Shown in pieces: positions 17,401-25,625 of a stretch of 64,000 nt of DNA. The notes below the pieces were generated by a model. That model did not search any database. It saw nothing but the letters and a program-made list of their open reading frames with translations, and had not been told where the DNA came from. This DNA comes from a candidate division WOR-1 bacterium RIFOXYB2_FULL_45_9 (GTDB taxonomy: Bacteria > Margulisbacteria > WOR-1 > O2-12-FULL-45-9 > XYB2-FULL-48-7). The stretch covers positions 1,365,277 through 1,429,276 of the forward strand of contig MEUD01000001.1 of assembly GCA_001771575.1 (NCBI GenBank), read 5' to 3'. Every line of letters begins with the position of its first letter. Positions within the stretch are counted from its first letter, which is position 1. A program made the translations under genes and the position numbers.

Positions 17401-17623
17401 CAATCCGTTCAATTTTTAACCTCTTTTGCAGGTTCGCGATGACCTGATCGAATTCGGCAGTGAAGTCGGGCGAGACCATCAGGTGCAGGGTCGCTTCATC
17501 ACCCGCTTCCGGCTTTGGGGTCCTGATCGCCGCCATTCCCTGAAAGGCTTCAAAGTAAGGGCAGAGGAGGTAGATATCCTCTTTTTTTATCCTTAAAAAA
17601 TAATCGATCGAGTCCCTGGTCAT
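17393..17623 (-). CDS. DUF4911 domain protein
   Basis: A 76-residue protein resembling DUF4911 (YFLRIKKEDIYLLCPYFEAFQGMAAIRTP, then TLHLMVSPDFTAEFDQVIANL). The function is unknown. It lies between the mini binding-protein gene (ATGA overlap at 17620-17623) and the YqeG gene. DUF4911 and YqeG-like genes appear in fermentative bacteria, but I know no experimental link. Confidence 0.75.
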   Translation of the reverse strand: MTRDSIDYFLRIKKEDIYLLCPYFEAFQGMAAIRTPKPEAGDEATLHLMVSPDFTAEFDQVIANLQKRLKIERIDG

Positions 17624-18387
17624 AATTTAGGTATGTAAAAAAGGACCAGAGCGGGGAGCTCCTGGTAGAGGACCTTGTTTACCTCCTTGAGCTTGAGATC
17701 ACGCTCGAGCTGGTAAGCGTAGCCGATGACCGAAACCTGGTCCAGGAGCATGTCGATGGTCGAATTGTTAAAACCGCTCAAATTGACCGCTCCTTTAGAG
17801 TGGAAAAGCGGCTCAAGGAGCTTGTACGTATCGGTGACGTCCGGGGCCGCTTCCATGGTCAAACCGGCGATCAGGTCGGTTTTATAGCCGAGAAGATAAA
17901 GATGGTGCCGGCGCGAAACTAGTTCTTCGTTCCATTTGAGCTCGTTTTGGTATTTGACCTGGAACAGGGAGACCTTGATGCCGATCGCCCGCAGGTTATT
18001 CTGGACCTCTTTGGCGATGGCGGTCGTTTTAACCCCATCGGTATGAAGGAGGGAGATGTTTTTTAGTTTCGGGTTGACCGGAAGGTATTTTCCCCGGCGC
18101 ATCAAGACCTTGGCCTGTTTGAGATCAAGCGAATACGGGAGGAGCTCTTTTTGGTAGCCGGTCATTCCCGGGGGGATCACGCTTCCCGGCACGATCTCGG
18201 CGCTGGCCAATTTAACGATAGTTTTCATGTCGACCGCGTGAGCGACCGCCTGGCGAACGTAGACGTTGTTGAACGGCTCTTTTTCAAGATTGAAGCCAAG
18301 GAAAAAAATGCCGTCATATCCCAGGGAGAGGCAGGGAGAGACAAGGAGCAGAAGGGATAAGAGGGCAAATGATAATTTATTTCGCAT
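17620..18387 (-). CDS. Short secreted SBP_bac_5-like (family 5) binding-protein half
   Basis: 255 residues with a clear signal peptide (about 1-23) followed directly by FLGFNLEKEPFNNVYVRQAVAHAVD, a sequence normally found in the middle of a peptide/nickel-type family 5 binding protein. The rest follows the C-terminal half of that fold (NLRAIGIKVSLFQVKY, YIPKL end). The N-terminal lobe of about 220 residues is absent, so the usual two-lobe clamp cannot form. The frame is intact and has its own secretion signal. It overlaps fumB by 11 bp and has no transporter genes beside it. Compare the full-length protein at 60677. Confidence 0.8.
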   Translation of the reverse strand: MRNKLSFALLSLLLLVSPCLSLGYDGIFFLGFNLEKEPFNNVYVRQAVAHAVDMKTIVKLASAEIVPGSVIPPGMTGYQKELLPYSLDLKQAKVLMRRGKYLPVNPKLKNISLLHTDGVKTTAIAKEVQNNLRAIGIKVSLFQVKYQNELKWNEELVSRRHHLYLLGYKTDLIAGLTMEAAPDVTDTYKLLEPLFHSKGAVNLSGFNNSTIDMLLDQVSVIGYAYQLERDLKLKEVNKVLYQELPALVLFYIPKL

Positions 18388-18910
18388 ATTTGTTTCTTCC
18401 CGCCTCGAATAAATTGCCGCCGGTCGAGTCGATCGTTACGGTCGCCGGGAAATTATCGACGGTCAGTTCCAGGGCCGCTTCGGAATGCAGTTCCGGGTAG
18501 GCGAGAAGCCTGGCGGTTTTGACCCGTTTTGCCAGCAGGGCGGCGGCGCCGCCGGGAACGGTAAAGTAGACCGCCTGGTGTTTTTTTATCGCTTCGATCA
18601 CTTCCGGTCCACGGCTTCCTTTGCCGATCATCCCTTTAAGGCCGGCCGCCAGCAGAGCCGGGGTGAAGGCGTCCATGCGTGAGCTGGTTGTTGGCCCGAT
18701 CGATCCGATCACCTCTCCCGGTTTGGTCGGAGTGGGGGAGGCGTAATAAATGATTTGGCCTTGGAGATCGAACGGCGGTTGAAGACCAAATTGCTTATGG
18801 GCGGCATCCCGAGCGGCGTAGATCGTGCCGCTGATCAGGACTTCGTCTCCCGCTTTTAAGGCGTTGATCGCTTCATTGGTGAGCGGAGTGGTCAGCTTGA
18901 TCGCGCTCAT
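18377..18910 (-). CDS. Fumarate hydratase (class I), beta subunit
   Basis: 177 residues matching the C-terminal domain of class I iron-sulfur fumarase/L(+)-tartrate dehydratase. Typical segments are LISGTIYAARDAAHK, GSIGPTTSSRMDAF and IGKGSRGPEV. It works with the alpha subunit encoded just upstream (ATGA overlap) to interconvert fumarate and malate. With mdh first in the group, fumarase is more likely than tartrate dehydratase. Confidence 0.92.
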   Translation of the reverse strand: MSAIKLTTPLTNEAINALKAGDEVLISGTIYAARDAAHKQFGLQPPFDLQGQIIYYASPTPTKPGEVIGSIGPTTSSRMDAFTPALLAAGLKGMIGKGSRGPEVIEAIKKHQAVYFTVPGGAAALLAKRVKTARLLAYPELHSEAALELTVDNFPATVTIDSTGGNLFEAGRNKYAK

Positions 18911-19749
18911 AGTTCAACCTTTCGCGCCCGGTGGGCGTGGCATTCAATATTGACCGCGACCGGGAGCTGGGAAATATGGCATGGGGCGGTCTCAATGTTG
19001 ACCGCCAGCGCGGTGGCCCGACCGCCGAGTCCCATCGGTCCGATCCCCAACCTGTTGATCTTGACCAGGAGCTCTTTTTCCCATTTGGCCAGGTCATGGT
19101 CGCTGTTATAATGGCCGATCTCCCTCAATAGGGCTTTTTTGGCGGTCAGCGGGGCCAGCTCAAAATTACCACCGATCCCAACCCCAACAATTACAGGGGG
19201 GCAGGCATTGGGCCCGGCCAATTCAACGGTCTTAATAATGAATTGGCTGATCTCGTCATGACTGGAGGTTGGTTTGAAAAAATTAATGGCGCTGCAGTTT
19301 TCGGCCCCGCCCCCCTTGCACATCAGATTGATCGTTAGCTTGTCGCCTGGGACGAGCCGGACATGCGTGAAGGCTGGGGCGTTGTCGCCGGTGTTTTGGC
19401 GGCGGAGGGGATCGCTGACGATCGATTTGCGCAGATACCCTTCTGTGTAGCCGCGACTAACCCCTTCGTTGACCGCTTCTTCCAGCGATCCGTCGACAAG
19501 TCTGATTTCCTGGCCAAGTTCAATAAAAACGACGACCGAGCCGGTATCCTGGCAGATGGGACGTTTTTCTTTTCGAGCGATCCCCGCGTTGTGGATCAGC
19601 TGGCGGAGTATTTCCCGGCCGTTTGGCGATTCTTCGTCCTTGAGGGCTTTATTCAGCGCCACTTCAACATCGGCCGAGAGGTTGGTGTTGGCTTCAATAC
19701 AGAGGCCGCGAACCGCTTCGGTGATCTTCTTTGTGGAAAGTTCTCTCAT
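18907..19749 (-). CDS. Fumarate hydratase (class I), alpha subunit
   Basis: 280 residues matching the N-terminal domain of class I fumarase, which holds a [4Fe-4S] cluster. Candidate cluster cysteines lie in ICQDTGSVV, MCKGGGAENCSA and NACPPVIVGVGIGG. I take the ATG at 19749 (MRELSTKK); the longer frame from 19827 runs back into mdh. A TATAAT box lies between the mdh stop and this ATG, so the gene may have its own leaderless transcript as well as read-through from mdh. Confidence 0.93.
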   Translation of the reverse strand: MRELSTKKITEAVRGLCIEANTNLSADVEVALNKALKDEESPNGREILRQLIHNAGIARKEKRPICQDTGSVVVFIELGQEIRLVDGSLEEAVNEGVSRGYTEGYLRKSIVSDPLRRQNTGDNAPAFTHVRLVPGDKLTINLMCKGGGAENCSAINFFKPTSSHDEISQFIIKTVELAGPNACPPVIVGVGIGGNFELAPLTAKKALLREIGHYNSDHDLAKWEKELLVKINRLGIGPMGLGGRATALAVNIETAPCHISQLPVAVNIECHAHRARKVEL

Positions 19750-19756
19750 GCTAATA

Positions 19757-19762
19757 ATTATA
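19757..19762 (-). promoter_or_regulatory. Internal -10 box for fumA-fumB (leaderless type)
   Basis: On the minus strand TATAAT ends 7 nt before the fumarase alpha ATG and begins immediately after the mdh stop codon. There is no Shine-Dalgarno. It would allow fumarase to be made apart from malate dehydrogenase. Confidence 0.55.
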
Positions 19763-20683
19763 CTACAAAATCGTGCAGAGCTGTTTGACCGCGGCGGCCG
19801 CTTTGTGCAGTGCGCCAAGCTCTTCATCGGTCAATTTAATGGCGACTATTTCCGCGATCCCTTTTTTCCCCAGTCTGGTCGGGACACCGAGACAGACGTC
19901 GTTTATCCCATATTCCCCGGAGAGGAGAACGCAGGCCCCAAAAAGCTGTTTTGAGTCCCTAATGATCGCTTCCGCCATTTGAGCGGCGGCTGTTCCCGGA
20001 GCGTAATAGGCCGAGCCGGTCTTAAGCAGGGAGACAATTTCCGCGCCGCCGTCGGTCGTTCGTTTAACTATCTGGGCGACTTGTTCCGGAGAAAAAAGTT
20101 CGGTGAGGGGTCTTCCTTTGACCGTCGAAAGTCGCGGGATCGGGACCATCAGATCGCCATGGCTGCCCAGGACCTCAGCATAGATCTCATTGGCCGGGAC
20201 TTTGGCCAGCTCGGAGATAAAATGTTTCATCCTCGCCGCGTCGAGAAGGGGAGCCATCCCAAGGACCCGGTTGGCCGGAAACCCGGACACTTTTAAAGCA
20301 TGGTAGGTCATGACATCGAGCGGGTTGGTGACCATCAGCAGGACCGCTTGCGGGGCGTGCCTGGCAACTTGTTTAACGATACCGGAAATTATTTCCGCGT
20401 TTTTATGGATCAGGTCGTCGCGCGACATCCCGGGTTTCCTAGCCAATCCCGCGGTTATGACCACGACCTGGGAGTCTTTGATCTCCGCGTAATCGTTGGT
20501 CCCGATTATTTTAGACGAGAAGCCTTCGATCGAGCCGGACTGTGCCATGTCGAGCGCTTTTCCCTGCGGGACTCCCTCGACGATATCGAGCAGGATAATA
20601 TCGGCAAAATCGCGCTGGGCGAGGCGGTAGGCGCATTGAGCGCCGACGTTGCCGGCGCCGATGACCGTGATCTTTGACTTCAT
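19763..20683 (-). CDS. mdh: Malate dehydrogenase
   Basis: MDH interconverts malate and oxaloacetate with NAD(H). The 306-residue LDH-like MDH has the nucleotide loop GAGNVGAQCA (residues 8-17), the substrate-specificity loop RKPGMSRDDL with the malate-type Arg, MVTNPLDVMTY, and the catalytic His in LGSHGDLMVP. The ATG at 20683 follows a TAAAAT box by 6 nt with no Shine-Dalgarno. First gene of mdh-fumA-fumB-mini binding protein-DUF4911-yqeG. With pckG elsewhere in the window it links C4 acids to PEP. Confidence 0.95.
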   Translation of the reverse strand: MKSKITVIGAGNVGAQCAYRLAQRDFADIILLDIVEGVPQGKALDMAQSGSIEGFSSKIIGTNDYAEIKDSQVVVITAGLARKPGMSRDDLIHKNAEIISGIVKQVARHAPQAVLLMVTNPLDVMTYHALKVSGFPANRVLGMAPLLDAARMKHFISELAKVPANEIYAEVLGSHGDLMVPIPRLSTVKGRPLTELFSPEQVAQIVKRTTDGGAEIVSLLKTGSAYYAPGTAAAQMAEAIIRDSKQLFGACVLLSGEYGINDVCLGVPTRLGKKGIAEIVAIKLTDEELGALHKAAAAVKQLCTIL

Positions 20684-20689
20684 GAAACG

Positions 20690-20695
20690 ATTTTA
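20690..20695 (-). promoter_or_regulatory. -10 box of mdh (leaderless type)
   Basis: On the minus strand TAAAAT lies 6 nt before the mdh ATG with no Shine-Dalgarno. The divergent lipoprotein gene has its own box about 50 bp away. Confidence 0.5.
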
Positions 20696-20746
20696 TCAGA
20701 GAAGCCGCGACGGTTCAAATCGATTTGGCTTTTACATTTTTTCAGT

Positions 20747-20752
20747 TATAAT
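20747..20752 (+). promoter_or_regulatory. -10 box of the propeller lipoprotein gene (leaderless type)
   Basis: TATAAT lies 8 nt before the ATG at 20761; TTGGCT 16 bp upstream of it is a possible -35. No Shine-Dalgarno is present. Confidence 0.6.
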
Positions 20753-20760
20753 AGCCGCAG

Positions 20761-21882
20761 ATGAGAATTTTTACATACGCGTTAATTCTGGGGGTTTTGA
20801 TTTACACCTTTGGGTGCGGCGGCGTTTCAACGGTATCCACGACGACCTCCACGACCTTGCCGGCCAGCGGCTGGCAGACGATCGGCGGCGGGATGGACGC
20901 GCCGGTCTACGCCCTGATCTTTGACGCCAGCGGCGCTTTGGTCTCCGCCGGTTCTTTTAACAGCGCGGGCGGGATTACCGACACCAGCCATATCGCCAGA
21001 TGGAACGGGACCAGGTGGGAGGCGATCGGCAAAGGGTTAAACGGCGTGGTCAACGCTTTGGCTAGGGACTCCAGCGGCAACATTTATGCCGGCGGCAGTT
21101 TTACTGTTGCTCATAACAGTGGCGGTGACCTGGCGGTCGCCAATCTGGTCCGCTGGAATGGGTCCATCTGGCAGGATGTCGGCGGCGGAGTGAATGGAGA
21201 AATTTACGCTTTGGCCATCGATCCATCGAATAATCTATACGTTGGCGGCTCCTTTACCTCCGCCGGCGGCAACATTGTTTCCAACGTCGCCGAATGGGAT
21301 GGGCTTGCCTGGCGCAATTTGGCCGGCGGGACCGATAGCCCGGTACACTCTCTCTCTTTTGATTCAAGCGGCAAGCTTATCGCCGGCGGCGCTTTTCTCA
21401 ATACCACTTCCGGAGTGAACGCTAATCGTCTCGCCAGTTGGAACGGGGCCGCCTGGTCCGATCTGACCGGAGGCCGTGATTATTATATTAACGCGATCGT
21501 TGCGGTGACCGCCAATATATTCGTGGGAGGCGGCCTGATCGATTCAACGAGCGCGGATAAACGGATCGTTGGCCGATATGACGGGTCAGCCTGGGAGCAG
21601 CTTCCAGTCGGGACCAGCGCCGGAGAGCTGGTTGAAGATATGGCGGTCGACTCTTTGGGGACGGTCTATGTTGCCGGCAAGTTCACGACCGCCGGCGGCG
21701 TGACCGTTAATGGGTTGACCTCATATGATGGAGCCACCTGGGAAGCTTTTGGCGGCGGCCTGGACGGCAACCTTGTTCGGGCTGTAGTCCTTGATTCGTC
21801 AGGGAATATTTATGTTGGCGGGGATTTTACCAAAGCGGGCGGGATCGGCGCTTCATATATCGCTAAGTATCTAAAACCTTGA
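20761..21882 (+). CDS. Beta-propeller repeat lipoprotein
   Basis: 373 residues. The N-terminus is a lipoprotein signal with Cys19 in YTFGCGG, then a short Ser/Thr linker and about seven repeats of 40-50 residues. Each repeat carries a pattern like ALAxDSSGNIYVGGSFTxAGG followed by ARWNGTxWxxxGGG, typical of secreted propellers described as delta-60 or Kelch-like. The fold should be a closed propeller anchored to a membrane. Function and partner are unknown. It is divergent from mdh. Confidence 0.8.
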   Translation: MRIFTYALILGVLIYTFGCGGVSTVSTTTSTTLPASGWQTIGGGMDAPVYALIFDASGALVSAGSFNSAGGITDTSHIARWNGTRWEAIGKGLNGVVNALARDSSGNIYAGGSFTVAHNSGGDLAVANLVRWNGSIWQDVGGGVNGEIYALAIDPSNNLYVGGSFTSAGGNIVSNVAEWDGLAWRNLAGGTDSPVHSLSFDSSGKLIAGGAFLNTTSGVNANRLASWNGAAWSDLTGGRDYYINAIVAVTANIFVGGGLIDSTSADKRIVGRYDGSAWEQLPVGTSAGELVEDMAVDSLGTVYVAGKFTTAGGVTVNGLTSYDGATWEAFGGGLDGNLVRAVVLDSSGNIYVGGDFTKAGGIGASYIAKYLKP

Positions 21883-21913
21883 AATATTGACTGAAAATTG
21901 ACGATAAAAATTC

Positions 21914-22654
21914 ATGGCAGTTCCAGTCGGATTAAAATCTTCTCCAAGGACCCTGGTCCTGACCCACCTGCGTCCTCGCGAGGCTAGCCTGGAGCCTTGT
22001 CGCCGCTTGTGGGATTTAAATGATCAAGCATTTGTTGGCGGTCGGCCTTTTACCCGGCGGCTTTCTCTGGTCGAAGAAGGGAGCCTCCTCCCCGATGTTG
22101 ACGATTTTTCCGCTCTTGATGCCAAGATCTTTTCCTGGTCCGGCCGGATCGACGATCCAACCATTCCGCCCGGCCTCCAGCGTTTTGTCGATGACTTGGT
22201 CCCGCCGGTTATTCCGGCCAGCGTGCGGGGTTTTGCCGCGCCCGGCGATAACTATTTTATTTTTGGCGGCGGCAATCTTGATTACTGCCTTTTTCGGACG
22301 ATCTCTTCGGTAATTGAATTAAAAATTAAGCAGAACGAGCCGCTTTATGCCGCCGTTCCGCTGGTGCTGACCTATTTTTCCGGTCAGGTCAAAGACCCGT
22401 TCGCTTACATAAAAAACCCCGCTCAATATATTGATTATTTAACCGCGGCCAACCAAAGAGGGGCGATCGGTGAATTTGACTTGAGGGTCGATGGGAAAAC
22501 GCTTTTCAAACGGCCCGGGCCCGGACCCTTGATCGTGCTTGATTTTTACACGGTCTTTCGGCGTCTGCTGGCTTCACCAGTTTTTTTCCCGGAACTTGCC
22601 GATCCGTCGGCTCTTTTAAGGGTTTTTGCCAACTTTCAATACAATAAAGAATAG
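21914..22654 (+). CDS. Hypothetical protein, no recognised family
   Basis: 246 residues, start ATG 21914, no signal peptide or membrane helix. The N-terminal 90 residues are charged and Pro-rich (THLRPREASLEPCRRLWDL, RFVDDLVPPVIP). The middle has hydrophobic strands (NYFIFGGGNLDYCLFRTI, YAAVPLVLTYFSG) and the end is mixed. Codon use resembles its neighbours. It sits 31 bp after the propeller lipoprotein and converges on rsmA with almost no gap. I cannot assign a function; the single Cys residues do not form a recognisable metal motif. Confidence 0.6.
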   Translation: MAVPVGLKSSPRTLVLTHLRPREASLEPCRRLWDLNDQAFVGGRPFTRRLSLVEEGSLLPDVDDFSALDAKIFSWSGRIDDPTIPPGLQRFVDDLVPPVIPASVRGFAAPGDNYFIFGGGNLDYCLFRTISSVIELKIKQNEPLYAAVPLVLTYFSGQVKDPFAYIKNPAQYIDYLTAANQRGAIGEFDLRVDGKTLFKRPGPGPLIVLDFYTVFRRLLASPVFFPELADPSALLRVFANFQYNKE

Positions 22655-22655
22655 T

Positions 22656-23459
22656 TTATAAGCTGTTGGCGATCGCGGCAAATTCTTCGATCGAGACCGT
22701 TTCCGGCCGGCGATTAAGATCGACCGGTGAATTGGTCAGGCCAAACGGTTTAAGAGAATTGCTTAGTTTTTTGCGGCGCTGCTGAAAGGCGGCGTGGACC
22801 AGATCAAAAAATACTTTGATATCCTTGACCGGATACTTTGCCGTCTTATATGGTTTGAGGACCACGACCGCTGAACTGACCTCCGGCCAGGGGAGAAATG
22901 ACGATTTTGAAACGAGCGAGTTTAGTTTGACTTCGGCATAGAACTGGCAGAAGATCGAAAATGAACCGTAGTTTTTTGTCCCTGCCCCGGCGACCATCCG
23001 TTCCGCCACCTCTTTTTGCGTCATGACCACCGCTGTTTCCGGTTTTTCCTCACCCTCCAGGATCTTTTCAATGATCGGCGAAGTAATGTAATATGGGAGA
23101 TTGCCGACCAATTTATAGTGTCGGCCAAGGGCGAGTTCTGCCAGGCTGATCTTGAGGATGTCCTGGTTCACAAAGCTGATGTTGGGGAGTGGTTCCAGGA
23201 CCTTTTTGCTGATGTTCATCAACTCCTGATCGATCTCCACGGCAATCAGGTGGTGGATGTTTTTGGCCAGTTCGGCGGTGACCGTGCCTAGACCTGAACC
23301 GATCTCGATCACCAGGTCGTCCGGGCCCAATTCCGCGGCGGAGATGATCCTTACGACCACCTGGGGGTCGATCAGAAAATGTTGGCCGAGCCTTTTTCGG
23401 GGGAAGCGATTGTAGGTCATCAGGAGCTGGCGGGTGACTTCGGCCAGGGTTGGGGTCAT
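22656..23459 (-). CDS. rsmA: 16S rRNA dimethyladenosine transferase (KsgA)
   Basis: RsmA dimethylates A1518 and A1519 of 16S rRNA. The 267-residue protein has KRLGQHFLID (target-RNA and SAM entry), the SAM loop EIGSGLGTVTAEL and the catalytic NLPYYITSPI. The ATG at 23459 forms an ATGA overlap with the pdxA stop; the longer frame to 23522 is read-through. pdxA-rsmA is a conserved pairing in many bacteria. It is the last gene of the pilT-lipA-aminotransferase-pdxA-rsmA group. Confidence 0.95.
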   Translation of the reverse strand: MTPTLAEVTRQLLMTYNRFPRKRLGQHFLIDPQVVVRIISAAELGPDDLVIEIGSGLGTVTAELAKNIHHLIAVEIDQELMNISKKVLEPLPNISFVNQDILKISLAELALGRHYKLVGNLPYYITSPIIEKILEGEEKPETAVVMTQKEVAERMVAGAGTKNYGSFSIFCQFYAEVKLNSLVSKSSFLPWPEVSSAVVVLKPYKTAKYPVKDIKVFFDLVHAAFQQRRKKLSNSLKPFGLTNSPVDLNRRPETVSIEEFAAIANSL

Positions 23460-24451
23460 TTGCGGCGGGCAAAATGGGCGGCGACTTTGATCGCCGCTAT
23501 CAGGCTGTCCGGGCTGGCCCATCCCTTGCCGGCGATATTGAAGCCGGTCCCGTGGTCGACCGAGGTCCTGATGATCGGCAGGCCGACGGTAACGTTGACC
23601 GAATGGTTAAAGGAGAGAAGCTTGAGCGGGATCAGTCCCTGGTCGTGGTACATGGCGATGACGATGTCGTACTTACCACTATTGGCGAGATAAAAGATCG
23701 CGTCGGGAGAGAGCGGGCCTTCGACGTCGATTCCCATTTTTTTCGCTTCTTCGACCGCTGGCTTAATGATCTTTAGCTCCTCTTTGCCGAAGATCCCGTT
23801 CTCACCGGCGTGCGGGTTGAGCCCGGCGACCCCGATGCGCGGTTTCTTTCCCCGATCGGCCAGCAGAAAGTCGTGCGCCATTTTGATCTGGGCGACCAGC
23901 TTCTTTTTCTTCAGGTGGCGGCTGACGGCATTTAGCGGGAGATGGGTCGTGGCGAGCATCAGCCAGAGCTTTTCCGAGACGAACATCATAGCGTATTTTT
24001 TAGTCTTTGTTCTTGCGGCCAGGATCTCGGTGTGGCCGTCAAAGCGGAAGCCGGCTTTGCGGATCGATTCTTTGTTGATCGGCCCGGTGGTGATGGCGTC
24101 GATCTGGCGGTCAAGAGCGAGGTCGATCGCTTTGTCGATGTACTCAAAAGCCGCTTTTCCCGCCATTTTTGAGACCTGGCCCAGCTTGAGCCTGGGGAGG
24201 TCGACGTTGTTCAGATCAAAAATGTCGATCGTTTTTGGCTTGAACTGGGCGGCATTGATCGCGGCGATGGAATGCAGTTCGATCCCTTTGATCTTCGCGG
24301 TCTGCAATCCCTGGCGCATGACGCCACTGTCGCCAATGACGACGCAGCGGGCGACACTCTGGACCTCCTGCGAATTGAGGGCCTTCGCGCAGATCTCGGG
24401 GCCAATGCCGGCCGGGTCCCCCATGGTGATCCCGATGATCGGCCTATCCAT
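23456..24451 (-). CDS. pdxA: 4-hydroxythreonine-4-phosphate dehydrogenase
   Basis: PdxA oxidises 4-phosphohydroxy-threonine in the DXP-dependent pyridoxal phosphate pathway. The 331-residue protein shows ITMGDPAGIGPEI at the N-terminus, TGPINKES, DGHTEI, the metal-site YHDQGLIPLK and DHGTGFNIAG. The ATG at 24451 overlaps the aminotransferase stop by 8 bp. The pathway also makes the cofactor needed by the aminotransferase encoded just upstream, though that link is only suggestive. Confidence 0.95.
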   Translation of the reverse strand: MDRPIIGITMGDPAGIGPEICAKALNSQEVQSVARCVVIGDSGVMRQGLQTAKIKGIELHSIAAINAAQFKPKTIDIFDLNNVDLPRLKLGQVSKMAGKAAFEYIDKAIDLALDRQIDAITTGPINKESIRKAGFRFDGHTEILAARTKTKKYAMMFVSEKLWLMLATTHLPLNAVSRHLKKKKLVAQIKMAHDFLLADRGKKPRIGVAGLNPHAGENGIFGKEELKIIKPAVEEAKKMGIDVEGPLSPDAIFYLANSGKYDIVIAMYHDQGLIPLKLLSFNHSVNVTVGLPIIRTSVDHGTGFNIAGKGWASPDSLIAAIKVAAHFARRK

Positions 24452-25625
24452 TATACCTGATGCCCGCTTTTTCCATCCGTTCAAGCGCCTGGCAGAGCCG
24501 GTCTTCAGGAACGACGAGCGCGGCCCGGACGTATCCTTCGCCGATGTCGCCAAAAGAGATCCCCGGCGAAACGACGACCCCGGTTTTATTGACCACGTCC
24601 ATGGCGAATTCGGTCGAATCGTACCCTTGCGGGACCGGGATCCAGATATACATCGAACCTTTTGGTTTCTTGAGTTTCCAGCCGAGTGCGTTCAGGCCGT
24701 CGACCAGTAGGTCGCGGCGGCGCTGATAGGTGGCGCGGACGTTGTCGATGTAGCCGTTTTTCTGGCTGAAAGCGGTGATTGCCGCCTTTTGCACGGCGGT
24801 AAACAACCCGTAATCAAGGTTTGTTTTGATCTTGCGGAGCGATTCGATCAGGTTCCGGTTGCCGACGGCGAAGCCGCAACGCCAGCCGGGCATGCCGAAG
24901 GTCTTGGAGGTGGTGTGGAACTCAATGGCAATATCTTTCGCCCCTGGGATCGAAAAAATCGAGAGGGGTTTTTGGCCGTCAAAATAAATTTCCGCGTAGG
25001 CAAAATCATGGACCAGGATGATATTGTGTTTTTTGCAAAAAGCGACCGCTTCCTCAAAGAATTCACGGGGAGCGAGCGCTCCGGTCGGGTTGGTCGGGAA
25101 GCTAAGGAACATGATCTTGGCCTTATCGGCGATCCCGGGGACGATGATCTTCAGGTCGGGAAGATAATTTTTATGTTCGGTCGTCGGCAAAGCGATCGGC
25201 TCGCCTCCGGCCAGGATCGTCCCGCGGAAATGAGCGGGGTAGGCCGGCATCGGGACCAGGGTGAAATCTCCGGGATTGACGTAGGCAAAGGTGAAGTGGA
25301 CGACCCCTTCTTTGGAGCCGATCAAGGTGACGACCTCGTGTTCCGGGTCGATGTTGATGTTGTACTGTTTTTTGCACCAGCCGGCGACCGCTTCTTTGAA
25401 CTCCGGCGCTCCTTCAAACGATGGGTAGCGGTGATTTTCCGGGTTTTTCATCGATTCCAGCAGGGTGGCGATCGCTTCCGGCGGTGGAGGAATATCGGGG
25501 TTTCCCATCCCCAAGTCGATCAGGTCGATCCCCTGACTCGCTTTTTCCGCTTTTATTTTGTCAAGCTGGGCGAAAACATAGATCGGCAGTTTCAATAATC
25601 TTTGGGCTTCTTCAAATTTTTCCAT
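24444..25625 (-). CDS. Class I/II PLP aminotransferase, LL-diaminopimelate aminotransferase (DapL/AlaC)-like
   Basis: 393 residues of fold-type I aminotransferase. The PLP lysine is in HTTSKTFGMPGWR, with LGMGNPDIPPP near the N-terminus, FLSFPTNPTGA and the YAEIYFDG strand. Overall it most resembles the DapL/AlaC/aspartate aminotransferase cluster; the DapL route makes LL-diaminopimelate for lysine and peptidoglycan in one step. Specificity among diaminopimelate, alanine and aspartate cannot be fixed from sequence alone. The gene overlaps lipA by 14 bp and pdxA by 8 bp. Confidence 0.85.
   Translation of the reverse strand: MEKFEEAQRLLKLPIYVFAQLDKIKAEKASQGIDLIDLGMGNPDIPPPPEAIATLLESMKNPENHRYPSFEGAPEFKEAVAGWCKKQYNINIDPEHEVVTLIGSKEGVVHFTFAYVNPGDFTLVPMPAYPAHFRGTILAGGEPIALPTTEHKNYLPDLKIIVPGIADKAKIMFLSFPTNPTGALAPREFFEEAVAFCKKHNIILVHDFAYAEIYFDGQKPLSIFSIPGAKDIAIEFHTTSKTFGMPGWRCGFAVGNRNLIESLRKIKTNLDYGLFTAVQKAAITAFSQKNGYIDNVRATYQRRRDLLVDGLNALGWKLKKPKGSMYIWIPVPQGYDSTEFAMDVVNKTGVVVSPGISFGDIGEGYVRAALVVPEDRLCQALERMEKAGIRYNG

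Noticed and set aside
17620-18387. Pseudogene call for the short binding protein
   Set aside because: It has a complete signal peptide, no internal stops and overlaps both neighbours in operon fashion, so it looks maintained.
24789-25598. 269-codon open frame on the + strand opposite the aminotransferase
   Set aside because: Antisense shadow rich in Asp, Gly and Phe; the aminotransferase has its PLP-lysine motif on the minus strand.
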